Source: Alectoria sarmentosa (taxonomy: Eukaryota > Ascomycota > Lecanoromycetes > Lecanorales > Parmeliaceae). Taken from it: a stretch of 48,316 nucleotides of DNA. The stretch spans positions 1-48,316 of the forward strand of contig WOGZ01000256.1 in NCBI GenBank assembly GCA_009733775.1, given 5' to 3'. A program made the translations under genes and the position numbers. Position 1 is the stretch's first letter. Every line of letters starts with the position of its first letter. Under the pieces are notes generated by a model. The model did no database searches. It saw only the letters and a list, made by a program, of their open reading frames with translations, and was not told the DNA's origin. Shown here in pieces: positions 9,978 through 20,143 of the stretch.

Positions 9978-11740
9978 CTAGAAATGCTCCTTCCAAAACT
10001 TGAATCTGACTTCACTCGATGTCACCTCCCCAGTCGCGCTCCTAATATCACTCGCCGCATTGTTTGGTCCGCAAAAGTAGACTCCCACATCTGCCTCTCC
10101 ACCCTTCAGGCCATTCATATAGCTTCCATCTATAATTCCATCCCTCATAGCACCGAAAAGCCTCTTGAAGTCCGGTCTTCCGAAATTGGTTCTGCTATTC
10201 AGCGCTGTCAAAGGGTCAACGTCCATACCGACACTGTTGAGGTAGATGTTTGCCGTTGTGTCTACGTCCAAGCGTTGGGTGAGATACGTGTGTATGCGCA
10301 GGAACTCGGGGCCAGCGCCGGAGCCGGCGGCTGCTTCCATAGATTGGGCTTCGAGAGAGGAGAGAAGGGTTTGAAACCATTCAAAAGAAGTGGTGTCTTT
10401 GCAGACCCAGATAAATTCTACTCGTCGTAGACGGCGTGGTGGATTTGGGCCTGCGCGGAGATGCCATATGTTCTTGAGGATGCTGGCCCACGGTGTGACA
10501 CCAATGCCTGTGCCAATGAGGACGGCGATTTCATTATCGAAGACATCCTCGGCGGGAGCACCGTAAGGGCCGTCAATGCGGATGGCGGGCATTTCTTGGC
10601 CATTTTGTAGAGCGATCTCGTAGATACCCATGAGATCTAGGCTATCGAATTCTTTCGCTTGGGAGGGTCCGGCTCCAAGAGCGTCACCAAGGGCGCGAGT
10701 CCAGTCGCCGACTTGGCGGACATGGACGGAGACGTAGGGGTCGAAGGGACACGAAGTGATGGTAAAAGGATGCCATTGGGTTGTGCTGACCGAGGGTAAA
10801 TTCAAGAGCAGCCATTGACCGGCCTTGTAGTTCATGCTTGGTTTAAGAAATTGGATTTCGAGCGCATCATAAGGGTGACGGATAACCTTGTGTATGCGCG
10901 TGGGGCGGCGAGATTGTATCTCACGGTAGATCCGCTCGAGCAGATATAGACCGCCTCCCCAAAGCTCCCAGCGCCAACCTTCGTAACCCAGGCAGTGATT
11001 CCAGAAGGGGGAGCCTGCGAAAGGAGAGTAAGGAAGGTCGGTATCCCGGACGAAGCATCCGGTGGCATGGGTGTAGAGGGCGAGAAAGAACGGGACAAAG
11101 AGGTGGTGGGTATACCAGAATGTTTCGTAGGATTGCTGACGGATTCGAACGTGGGAGGTGGTGAACATCATGAGCATACAGAAGAGCATAACATGACCCG
11201 TGATGCCGCCAGCTTGGGTGTAGTGTATTTGCACTGCTGTCTCAGGCCTTAATTGGTTTCGTTCAACATTGAAGAAGCTGTCTACGTCAGCAGGACCTAT
11301 GGCATGAATGCTTTAAGGTACTCACTTGACGTAGTGCGAGAAAACATGCACACAAGTCCAGAAGAGCAAAGAGTAAGCCACCTGTCTGTGAAACCATTGG
11401 AATTCATCCAGCGGTAACCATCTTATCTTGGGCCTTATCCACCTCAAAAGGTTTTTACACATTGGCAATACTATGATCGTCCCATCCACTGATAATGCCA
11501 GACCAGCACCCCGAGACATCCACACAGAGAACGAGAGCTTGTTAAGTCCAGCCAAATTTTTATCAGTTGCTTGCTTCCACCTGCAGATACATTAGCGTTG
11601 AATCATCAGCAGCTCTCCGGGGATCTAGCGCACCATCCTAATACGAACAATCCAATGTGTAAGCCATGAAATAAAGTGTTGAAAAGTACCATCCTCCAGG
11701 TCAACTCCTTGCTAAACCACCCTTTTTGACCAACCGCCAT
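9978..11740 (-). CDS. noxA: NADPH oxidase catalytic subunit, NoxA type
   Basis: The three exons are 11740-11634, 11580-11326 and 11277-9978. The introns are 53 and 48 bp and all phases join, giving 553 aa. The protein transfers electrons from NADPH through FAD and two haems to oxygen, making superoxide for hyphal and developmental signalling. The N-terminal ferric-reductase membrane domain carries the paired haem histidines, H100/H114 (FHRQVAYSLLFWTCVHVF) and H178/H191 (THHLFVPFFLALYTH). The FAD site HPFTITS is at about 290-296, the NADPH site GTGIGVTP at about 376-383, and the C-terminal FCGP and FKFWKEHF are present. The FKFWKEHF end is typical of the family. No EF-hands precede the membrane domain, which excludes NoxC. 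The length fits NoxA better than the usually longer NoxB; phylogeny would be needed to settle it. The chosen ATG (11740) gives a short cytosolic tail. Complete and apparently functional. Confidence 0.9.
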
Positions 11741-14134
11741 GCTGATGATATGCCGATACAAATGATATAATTCAAAATACGAGTGGCCCAGATCCACGCT
11801 CAGAGATCATGCAAATGTGCAGGCCGAAGGATCACAGGGTACCAAGGTTCAGAACGGTCGAAGGCGCGCAGAAAGGTCCCCCAGGAGCCGTTGGATGTTA
11901 TTGACAGTCGATACAAAAGAGTTGGCAAGACGTGCCAAGAGATCCAGCTGTGATGCTTTCTCTCAGGAATGATATGATCCCGCCCGATTTGTAGACGCTG
12001 TTTCCCACTGCCATGAAACTTGTGTGCAGCTAGGATAGATGAAGCCCACCAGTATCTAGATCTCCAGCTCTTTTCCTTGTGCTTCGCACTTTGTGACCTC
12101 GGTTCTCGAATGTAAAAAAGGCTTGGATCGAGGACTTCGAAGGATCGGGATGGAGGGTGGAGGACTTAGGTGCTTCTCGAGGTACGCTGAGCCCGTCGAG
12201 GAATAAAATCCTTTGTTGTCACCTTTCCGCGACACAGATAGCCTCCCCTTTGCAGGAGCAAGGGCCTTGAAAGCTCAGATACAGTATAGACTCCTGTTCG
12301 AGTCGGCGGCAATGAGTCTACAGCTGGGAAGGCTCCTGAGCCTCTTCCCGCGGAGTACAACTGTGTAGGTTCCCAAGACAAATACTCAAAATGTTCTGTC
12401 GGGTCTCTGTACTCCTTGGTCTTTCAATGCCGAATAGGTATGAGGCTCCCAGAAGTGCCGATCAAGGTGTGGACTGCAGGGTTCGAAGATCTAGAATGAA
12501 CAATCACTAGCGCTACATGGCTCTGTGGAACGCTCGGAAAGATTCAACCAGGCACGTAAGCGCTTAGGCCAAATGCTTGCTGCAATGCTTGGGATCTGGA
12601 AATGAGCAGAGGCGCGTCTGGGCAGGATTACAATCCTTGACCTTCGTGGAGATGGTCGTGGACGTGAGGAACTGAGGATCAGGTCATTAGCCCTCGAGGC
12701 AGTCTCCAATCGGGATTGATTGGAGGAGTGACAAGAGTATGCGAAGGTCTCAATCCGGCCGAGACCATCTCTGGTGTCCGTAAACTTGTGACTCGCAAAA
12801 GCCCCTTGGAGAAACGGTTTGCGAGTTGAGCCATAGATAGCTATTAGCTGCACGTTGAAGAGGCTTACGCCAAACGCTTTCTGTACTGGGTCCACTGAGC
12901 GTTTCATGCATGACTGGTCCTAGGATGATGAAGCTTGCAGTGAGCTGGCAAGACGCTGTTTACAGAGCCAATGAACGGAGAGTAATAGACGCTGGGAAAA
13001 TGCGCTAAAGGGTTGATTTCACTAGCTCCGTACTGGCGGCAGCTCGGCATTTTGATCACGCTTTTACAGTCTACGTACCTACTTAAAGTACTTACTACAC
13101 CGTGATTCAAAGTGATGGCTCTATTGGCAATTTGAACAGCTACAAAAGCTGCTACAAGACTACCGTCTTTGATCGGCGAGTGCTGGAAGTCTAGTAATGA
13201 GAGCAAGTGCCGCTGCACCACAGCTGCATGATATAGGGCCACAACCTTACATGCTGTCGCTGCTCAGACTTCCCGTGCCGTAGGTATTCATCGAACGCAC
13301 TAATTGAAGGGCACGTACTCGACTCCATATCCGACTCTAGAGGGGGCCAGCGAGAGGCGTTTTCAAGCAGAAAAGCGTCTCGAGGATATTCCCGTCCCCA
13401 AGTGCACTCTCCTCGGACAGCGCATTCTGTTTAGTTGAATCGGTACTGCCTCTGTAAATGGCACCACCTCTGCTCTTTGTTGCTCATATAATAAAGGACG
13501 AATACGAGGTGGCAGCGTTGTCGCAATTGCTCCAATCAGCATGCGAACCTCCCATCCACCTTCCCAAATCCCATTAGCAAAATGGCTCCATCCCCCGCTT
13601 CCGCCCGTGATTTGCTGCATGAGAATCACAGGCTAAATGGACCCTGGGCGGTTATATTCTTGGGACATGGCTTGCATGGAGCTATCGATTGGCGTCAAGA
13701 CATTGCAGAAGAATTGATCGGTTACGGGTAAGATCGCAGAGTCCAAGTGTCTGGTGGACTGGTGAATTGGACTGGTGGTACTGTGAACATGCCGGGCATC
13801 GGCCTTTCTCCATGCGCTCAACGAAGAGGGGTGGGATGGGATAGGTGTGTAGAATCGTACCTCCATCCTTCTTCCTCTTTGACTCACTTCGACCTCGAGA
13901 CTTCACTTCTTGCCTCCGACCTCGTCGTTGCTGTCTCACTATATCCATTTGCCACCTGTCATCTGTCCCATACAAGTCTTGGAGCAAAGCGCTCCACAGC
14001 ATGGGCTGTTGAACACCTCGACCAAGCACAAGAAAACCCACCGCCTACTCTCTCCGCCCCGCCACTACAGACAATGCTCGAACCTCGACCCTCCCTTCGA
14101 TAACAGTGCTCCCGCCACCGCCCACCTCCTCGCA
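11741..14134. other. 2.4-kb intergenic region, divergent promoters
   Basis: The region lies between the 5' ends of the NADPH oxidase gene (minus) and the DUF7727-like gene (plus). I looked for splice-joined frames on both strands and found none I can support. Several 60-140 codon frames exist but lack conserved motifs or start context. The last 250 bases before 14135 are C/T-rich. A long regulatory region or an unrecognised gene or non-coding transcript are both possible. Confidence 0.4.
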
Positions 14135-14716
14135 ATGGGCAAATTGATAAAAAACCACTGGGCCCGCCTCATCATCCTCACCGCCGCCGCCTACCAAATC
14201 GCCGCCTCAATCTCCGCCTTTTTCTGGCCGAAATTATTCTGGGATTTCCTAACCACGAACCTCGACCATGCCGTCCGGCCCATCCCAATCCTCCAAATCA
14301 TCAACCTCCTCCTCGGCCTGCTCGGCCTATGCTGGGAATGGCCCTTACCGCTCTTCACCACCGCCGCGACCTCCACTCGGTTATACAACAACCACAACAT
14401 CGCCTCCTACAACCACACGTCCCAAAAACTCACCCACAAGCACAAACACACAAGCTCCAACGCCTCCCCCCCGAGAGCGCCGAGCAAGACAACGACGGGG
14501 CTAGCGGCCATGCATCGGAGTATAGAAGCCCGACTCTTAATCTACCCGCTAAGCAGTCTGGCAGCGCTGCTGCTGTATCAAGGGACGAATGCGGGTCTTT
14601 ACTATATATTAGGCATGGGGGTTTATTTCTGGGGTTTCAGCGAAGGCGAAGTCGTGATGGGTGTGCCGTGGACGCTGCCTAGGCGGCGAAAGAATCGGGG
14701 TCCCTCGGGAGTCTGA
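14135..14716 (+). CDS. Conserved fungal membrane protein (DUF7727-like), 193 aa
   Basis: This is a single exon. The open frame continues upstream, but the ATG at 14135 begins the family-like N-terminus, MGKLIKNHWARLIILTAAAY. Hydrophobic helices are predicted at about 9-30 (ARLIILTAAAYQIAASISAF) and 50-72 (ILQIINLLLGLLGLCWEWPL). Two more follow near 130-175 (LLIYPLSSLAALLLYQG, LYYILGMGVYFWGFSEGE). A polar Thr/Lys/His-rich loop of about 50 residues lies between the two helix pairs. The tail is basic (LPRRRKNRGPSGV). The N-terminal half matches a small conserved ascomycete protein that I recall as DUF7727; its function is unknown. The central loop looks like low-complexity expansion and may vary between species. 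Confidence 0.75.
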   Translation: MGKLIKNHWARLIILTAAAYQIAASISAFFWPKLFWDFLTTNLDHAVRPIPILQIINLLLGLLGLCWEWPLPLFTTAATSTRLYNNHNIASYNHTSQKLTHKHKHTSSNASPPRAPSKTTTGLAAMHRSIEARLLIYPLSSLAALLLYQGTNAGLYYILGMGVYFWGFSEGEVVMGVPWTLPRRRKNRGPSGV

Positions 14717-15102
14717 CGAAGGCGTATACTCTTTTGCTTTTGAACTTTTCTTATACGGGGCTTTGACGACGCTGCACGACATAACATGGCGTGGGGAGGA
14801 GTCCGGTCGCATTTACAAATGCATTTGCGGAGACGGCATAGGGAGGAATGGTGCGGAGCATTGATCGGGAATTGGAGATGAAGCGTTGAGCCAGCTGAAT
14901 GGGAAAGCTGAGCTGTACATACTAAACATAGTTACTGCTAGCTCTACTGTTAGCAGCAAAATGGGCACGCCGTTTTCGCCTCTATTTCATCGAACTGTAA
15001 GCATGCGTGGAAGTCTTCCTTCCTGGCCCTCAACGACCACCGTCGTCTTCACCGTCGCTCCTTTCCCCTCTTTCTTCAATCCCAGCCCACTTCTCCCACA
15101 CC
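14717..15102. other. Intergenic between convergent genes
   Basis: This is the shared 3' region of the DUF7727-like gene (plus) and dsk2 (minus). Nothing else was recognised. Confidence 0.4.
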
Positions 15103-16538
15103 TCAATGGGTAAGCAAATACTCCACCGCCCCCTGTACACTCCCCCCGGTCCTCCTCAACGCCTCAACGTTCCTCTCAAACTCATAGAATCCCATATCAT
15201 TCAGCTGTCTTAGTTGCTCCGCATACCTGTCTTCTGGCGGCCTGTCATCCTGCGGTGCTGGCGGCGGCGGCGGGGTTCCAAACCCTCCTGCGCCACCGAA
15301 TCCACCCATTCCACCCAGGCCTTGCAGAGCAGCGAAAGGGTTGAAGCCTGCGTTCGCTGCTGAGTTGGCGTTTGGGTTGCTCGGGTCAGGGTTGGCGGTG
15401 GGATTGGCGCCCATGCCACCCATAGCGCCCATCATCTGTTGCATCATTTGTGGGTTCTGCATCATGTTCCTTGCCATATCGGCAATAGGATTAGCACCCT
15501 GTTGTGGATTGGCTCCAGGTGCTTGCGTGCCGACTGGTGGAGGAGAGCCAGGAGCATTGCCGCCTGAGCCGAATAAAGCTGCGAAAGGATTGGCACCTCC
15601 TGCTCCACCGACGCCAGCAGGGTTGCCGAACATAGCGAATGGGTTCGGAGGTTGCTGTGGGGTAGCATCCGGCTGCCTAGGCGCTGCGGTCTCTCCCTCC
15701 GCCGAAGGCTGCTCGCCTGGTGTCGTATCCGTGATGCCTGGAGCTGGGAATGCCTGATTACCACCCCCACCCGTGCTACCGAACATGCCGCCGCCGAATT
15801 GTCGCTGCATTTGTGATATGTTCCTCAAGGCCTCTGGATTTGTCATCATGGCTCTGAAGCCAGGATCTTGCATCATCTGGCGGACTTGAGGTCCCATGTC
15901 ACGGAGCATAGGGTTCGAGCGGATCATCTGGTCGATGACTTGCGGGTTGGCGAGTGCTTCGTTCAAGGTAGAGGCAAAGTTGGGGTTTTCGAGCATAGAG
16001 GCCATGTGTTCGGGGTCGGGTGGTGGGCCCATCTATGTAGACGTTAATAGGACTGATTTAGAAGGGGGCCAGTGGCGATACTTACTCCGCCGTCAGGCCC
16101 AAACATATTAGCATTAGGCATCTGCGCATACCCCGCGTACCTTGCCCCCGTCAGTCCCGCCAGAGGATCTTGCCCAGTCCCACTCGCCAGGTTCGCAGGC
16201 ACACCGGTAGCAGGTTGTGCCCCTGGACCACCCGCATTTACGCTTCCCTGGTTTGCCGGATTTTGTCTCTGATTGCTCGCAGCACCCTTCACCAAGTGTA
16301 CCGTATTCCCCTCTTTCACTTTGTACGAGCCTAGGGTGTCTGCATCTTTCAGGACGCGGCCGGAGTAGATAAGGCGTTGGCGGTCTGGCGGTATGTCTGC
16401 GTATTCGGGGCCTGAGAGCTTGGTTTTCAAGTCGATGACGGTCATAGAGGGGGGAATTGTGAGGATGTATTTGGCATCGCTGGAGGATTTGACGTTGAAT
16501 GTGATGGGCGTTTCGTCAGCGGTGGATTCGTCCGCCAT
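15103..16538 (-). CDS. dsk2: Ubiquilin, Dsk2 homologue
   Basis: There are two exons, 16538-16086 and 16032-15103, with a 53-bp intron (16033-16085, GTAAGT to CATAG). The predicted protein is 460 aa. It is a shuttle factor that brings polyubiquitinated proteins to the proteasome. An N-terminal ubiquitin-like domain (about 12-82) contains DRQRLIYSGRVLKD, SYKVKEGNTVHLVK and related motifs. A central STI1-type region (about 152-225) contains MLENPNFASTLNEALANPQ, MIRSNPMLRDMGPQVRQMM and NPEALRNISQMQRQ. Long Gly/Ala/Pro/Asn/Met-rich linkers follow. The C-terminal UBA domain (about 415-458) contains QLRQLNDMGFYEFERNVEAL and GSVQGAVEYLL, including the MGF loop that binds ubiquitin. Domain order and length match fungal Dsk2. 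It is complete, with no unusual features. Confidence 0.95.
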
Positions 16539-17360
16539 GGTGGGGCTGGTGGTGGCGGTGGAAGATGATGTAGAGTAGGTAGGGTACGGAAGATGATCGG
16601 GCTAGAGTCAAAGTCCAAAGTGCGCTCGTTGTTATGATGTGAAAAAAGTTTAAGTCGTCAAAGTAGTAAATGAAGTGAAGATGTTTATTCGATCTTGACG
16701 TTGGTCTGACGGGATGATAGATGACGTCCAACGGCGATCGTTGTCTGATGGATGCTAATAATCAACTGCTCAAGGAAGTGTCCACTCTTTACTAAATAAA
16801 TCCACACGGAAGACCACCTTTGATGTGAGGAAGTGGTTATTTCAGGAAATACATATGCTGAATTGAAATGACGGAACAATACTTGAGTCAATCTGTCTTC
16901 CATCTATGTGCACTTTCTAGCGCGTTCTTTCGCTTTCCACCGCAAGGAGTGGCATTTGGGGGCGGTCACTGTAGATGGTAACTCTGCAAACCCTTGTGGT
17001 TATGACGAGTTCCTTATCGCTATGGGCCTCTATGACTATCAATCCGTTCTGTTCCGCAACCCAATGGAGCTGGCCCTTGACTGGGTTACAGAAGTCTTCT
17101 GCCTCGAGCCTCTGATGAATAGAGATGAAGCTCAAGCTCAAGCTCATGCTCATGCTCATTGCAAACATATGAATACAAGATACACGCATATCCCAGCAAT
17201 CTCGAAGACAGTGCAAGTCCCACAGGACGACTTTCCCTAAGAAACCATATCGTGGAGAGACCCTATCTTGATGTAGTCTAAAAACATACTGCAGAACAAA
17301 TGAAACCAGACACCCCTTTTCTCTTTCCCTTGAACTGAGCATGCTCCTTGCTGAGGCTTG
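16539..17360. other. Intergenic; dsk2 promoter and a 6-bp repeat
   Basis: This is the upstream region of dsk2 (minus) and the 3' flank of the 667-aa gene (minus). A short tandem repeat lies at 17128-17157 (listed separately). No other gene was supported. Confidence 0.45.
17128..17157. repeat. 6-bp tandem repeat
   Basis: Three copies of AAGCTC are followed by two of ATGCTC, in perfect register. The repeat is intergenic. Confidence 0.8.
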
Positions 17361-19524
17361 CTACATGATGTTGTCGAGTTCTCTCAGTGGAACCCTCATA
17401 ACAACCCCTTCTGCAGTCAAGTCGTCAATATCATTGTTGGGGTTCATCGTATCCTCTGGACTCAGTTTTGAGACCTTCCTCGTTGGAGAGCTGTCTGTAT
17501 TGTCGAGTCTGTCCTTCGAATTGACTTTCGATGCGGCACCTTTGGTCACTCTCTTCCGCTTGCTTTCGCCGGACTTCTCACCGTTGGCGCCTACATTGTT
17601 CTCTTTGCCTAGAGCACTAGCTGAAGATGCAGATGTCCGTCTCTGAGATTTGCTACTCGGTATTTCAAGGCCCATCTCGCTGATCCGGCCTTCCTTTCTG
17701 CTTTTCACGTTTTCTGCGGGCCTTCCAACTGGCTTTTTCTCGGGTTTGTCCTCAATTTCCTCGCCATTGTCGTCGTCGATCTCCAACTCGCGAAAATCTG
17801 ACCTAGGGTTGTCAGAACCAGGGTTGGCGCTGTTGTTCGACGGGGCACGCATCTTGAATGGGAGTACAGGGTCTCGTGTTGTGACAGACACGGAGCGAGG
17901 CATGCCGGCAAACGAACCGGCTCCGAGCTCCGCCGCCATTGAAGGTTTCCCGGGTGGTGTGTTGGCTGCACTATTGACTCTTGTGTTTGATGGAGCAGAA
18001 ATGCCACTGTTGCCTGAATATTTCCGGGGACTCAACTGAATCATCAAGTCATTGAATAGGCTATCGCTTTCTTGCTCGTCGATTCTCGGCGCGTTTCCCT
18101 CCACGTATTTAAGGTGAGCAGCTCTCATTGCACTATAATCTTCATCTGTATACCAGGAGACCTGGCGACTGCTTGCTAGTGATTGAGGGCGAGAGTAGTC
18201 GGGAATAGGATGGCTACGGCGGCTAGCTGCCGGTGAGGGAGGACGAGTCACATCAGGCATTGGTTCGTCATAGCTGTCTGAAGTAGAGCGAGACCGGTCT
18301 TTCATGGAAACATCACCTGAGGTCGTAGTATTATGGCTCCATGGTTTTCGGTAGTTGTAGAGATTGGCCCCACCAGCGAGGGATCTAGACAACGGGCCGT
18401 GCTGGGACCAGAAAGGATCATCATTCAGGAGTCCAAGGGGACGAAATCCGGGTAGCGGAGAGGGCAACCGGCCTGTCACTGCATCAGGCTTTGCACGGGC
18501 ACTGACCATTGATGCATTTCGGCGGCGTGGAGAATGGGCATGCGTATCAGGATCTGCTGCTTGCGTGTGAGGTGAGGAGACGTTGTGGAACTGCTGCGCA
18601 GCCTGAAAGTACAATCCCTGATTTGGCCAAGCTATACCACAGTTCTCCAAGATATCTGCATGGATATCAGCACAAGAGGCTTGAAGTTCTTGAATTCCAC
18701 CTCACGTAAAGGAGCATGCTGAAAAGAGAAAGAGACTAGGTTCTTCGTTCTCTCGAATGCGGAAACTCCAGGTCCATGGTTGATCCCCTCAGCGATGACG
18801 ATCTTGATTCTTCCCATGTTCTGAGCAGGATTGGCCCAAGTCTGCGTGAGCACCTCCGTATGGAAAGGAGGAAATCGGAGCTGATCATGGTTGCCGTCTT
18901 TGTCCGTGTCTAGCCCTGCGTCAGCGTAGGATTTCTTTAACGACGTGTAAGCATGCGTACGAGAGCACACATCTGTAGCCACCAGCTTTAGTGAATTTGG
19001 CATTGGAGATATTTCGTGTCTGCTCACCGATCATCTGAGGCCAAGGAGGATCCTGATTCAACAAGGTACCTCTGCAATCATTCATCAGCCAACCAACAGT
19101 GTGATGGTGCGATTGGAGAAGAGAAGTGACAAACGCTACGCCGACTCCATCAAGCAAGACCTTAGCCTCGAATCCCACCATGCTCTCTCGCGGAGCCTTA
19201 GCCACAGTCTCACAGCTAACCACAGCCGTGGACCAGCTATGCAACGACACTCGGAACGGGGACCCAGGTAGGATGCTGGGTATGAAGCATGAAACAGTCG
19301 GCAACGGGGCCCTCACGGCGGTGAAGTAAGCTGGATAGGTAGAGGGGTTCTGGAAAGGAACGACATCTGTCATTGTATTCGTCAGCTACGGTATACAAAC
19401 GTAGCTTTGGGCAGTCCTCACCAGGGTCTTGATTGACGGTGCAAGCAGTCCCAAACTCCTGTAGTGGTGTCTTCGCATCCCCAACCAGAGGGAAAATGAG
19501 GACGTCCCAGTTCTGGTACCTCAT
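17361..19524 (-). CDS. Conserved ascomycete hypothetical protein, 667 aa
   Basis: The four exons are 19524-19422, 19366-19028, 18972-18706 and 18655-17361. The introns are 55, 55 and 50 bp and all phases join. The N-terminal ~240 residues are the ordered part: a beta-rich segment (VPFQNPSTYPAYFTAV, PFRVSLHSW, VGFEAKVLLDGVGVAF) continuing to FPPFHTEVLTQTWANP, MGRIKIVIAEGINHGPG and TKNLVSFSFQHAPL. The remainder is long, disordered and Ser/Pro/Arg-rich. It carries acidic patches (ELEIDDDNGEEIEDKPEKK) and basic patches (GRPAENVKSRKEGR, SKRKRVTKG) that could act as nuclear localisation or AT-hook-like sequences. I know this architecture only as an unnamed conserved fungal protein. A nuclear role is inferred from the basic clusters. 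The ATG at 19524 is the first usable one but the upstream frame reads on for some codons, so an additional 5' exon is possible. Confidence 0.75.
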
Positions 19525-20143
19525 GGCTGCGTCTTGGGCTGGCAGTGAACCCCGTTAGTGCTGGCAGAGATCTTCAAGGGATTGATGGTATGCCGAAGTC
19601 ATGGACGATGAGATAAAGGGAAGCAGTCCAAGAACGCTTTGTTGTGAGGTCGATGTTACGAACGGGCTGCACCTACTGTTGTGGATCCTTTCAGTGAGTG
19701 CAAGTTAAATGGGAGCAAAGGGAGGAAAGAGCCTTGCGACTTTATGCAAGAGCTATCAGCATTTCAAATTGGAAGCATACCATTATCAGATCCGGGACCT
19801 AAGATATGCTAAAGCTAAGAGCATCTTCTCCACTCACTCTTGATCTGCCACCTCCGGCGTATCGCTGCCAACCGAGCTTAAGATGCCTATTGATACAAGC
19901 AAATTGCTTCCTCCTTCTCGCCTCTGTTTGCAGTCCGCCTTCGAAGATGAGAAAAACCTTGCAAAGAAACTCCCCAACTCCTGTCGCTCAATCTTTGCTT
20001 TCATGCGAATAGAAAATGCAGGGACTTCCTCGGATATCATCACACGGCCGACGTCGTGTTTGAGATGTTAAAATCGCAAGCACAGCGGCCTCTAGATCCA
20101 GTCCGTATCTAATTTCGATCCAGTCTCGACCCCTCAAATATGC
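19525..20143. other. Intergenic; nothing called
   Basis: The region is upstream of the 667-aa gene and downstream of the RNA-binding protein gene, both on the minus strand. Open frames here are short and lack motifs. Confidence 0.4.

Noticed and set aside
11135..11160. tRNA B-box-like GGATTCGAAC
   Set aside because: It lies inside the NADPH oxidase coding sequence and no matching A-box or acceptor stem is present.
15341..15757. 138-codon plus-strand frame rich in Gly, Ala and Cys
   Set aside because: It is the antisense shadow of the Gly/Ala/Pro-rich linker of dsk2.
16917..17342. 141-codon minus-strand frame
   Set aside because: It crosses the 6-bp tandem repeat, which creates a Met/Ser-rich run, and has no other protein-like feature.
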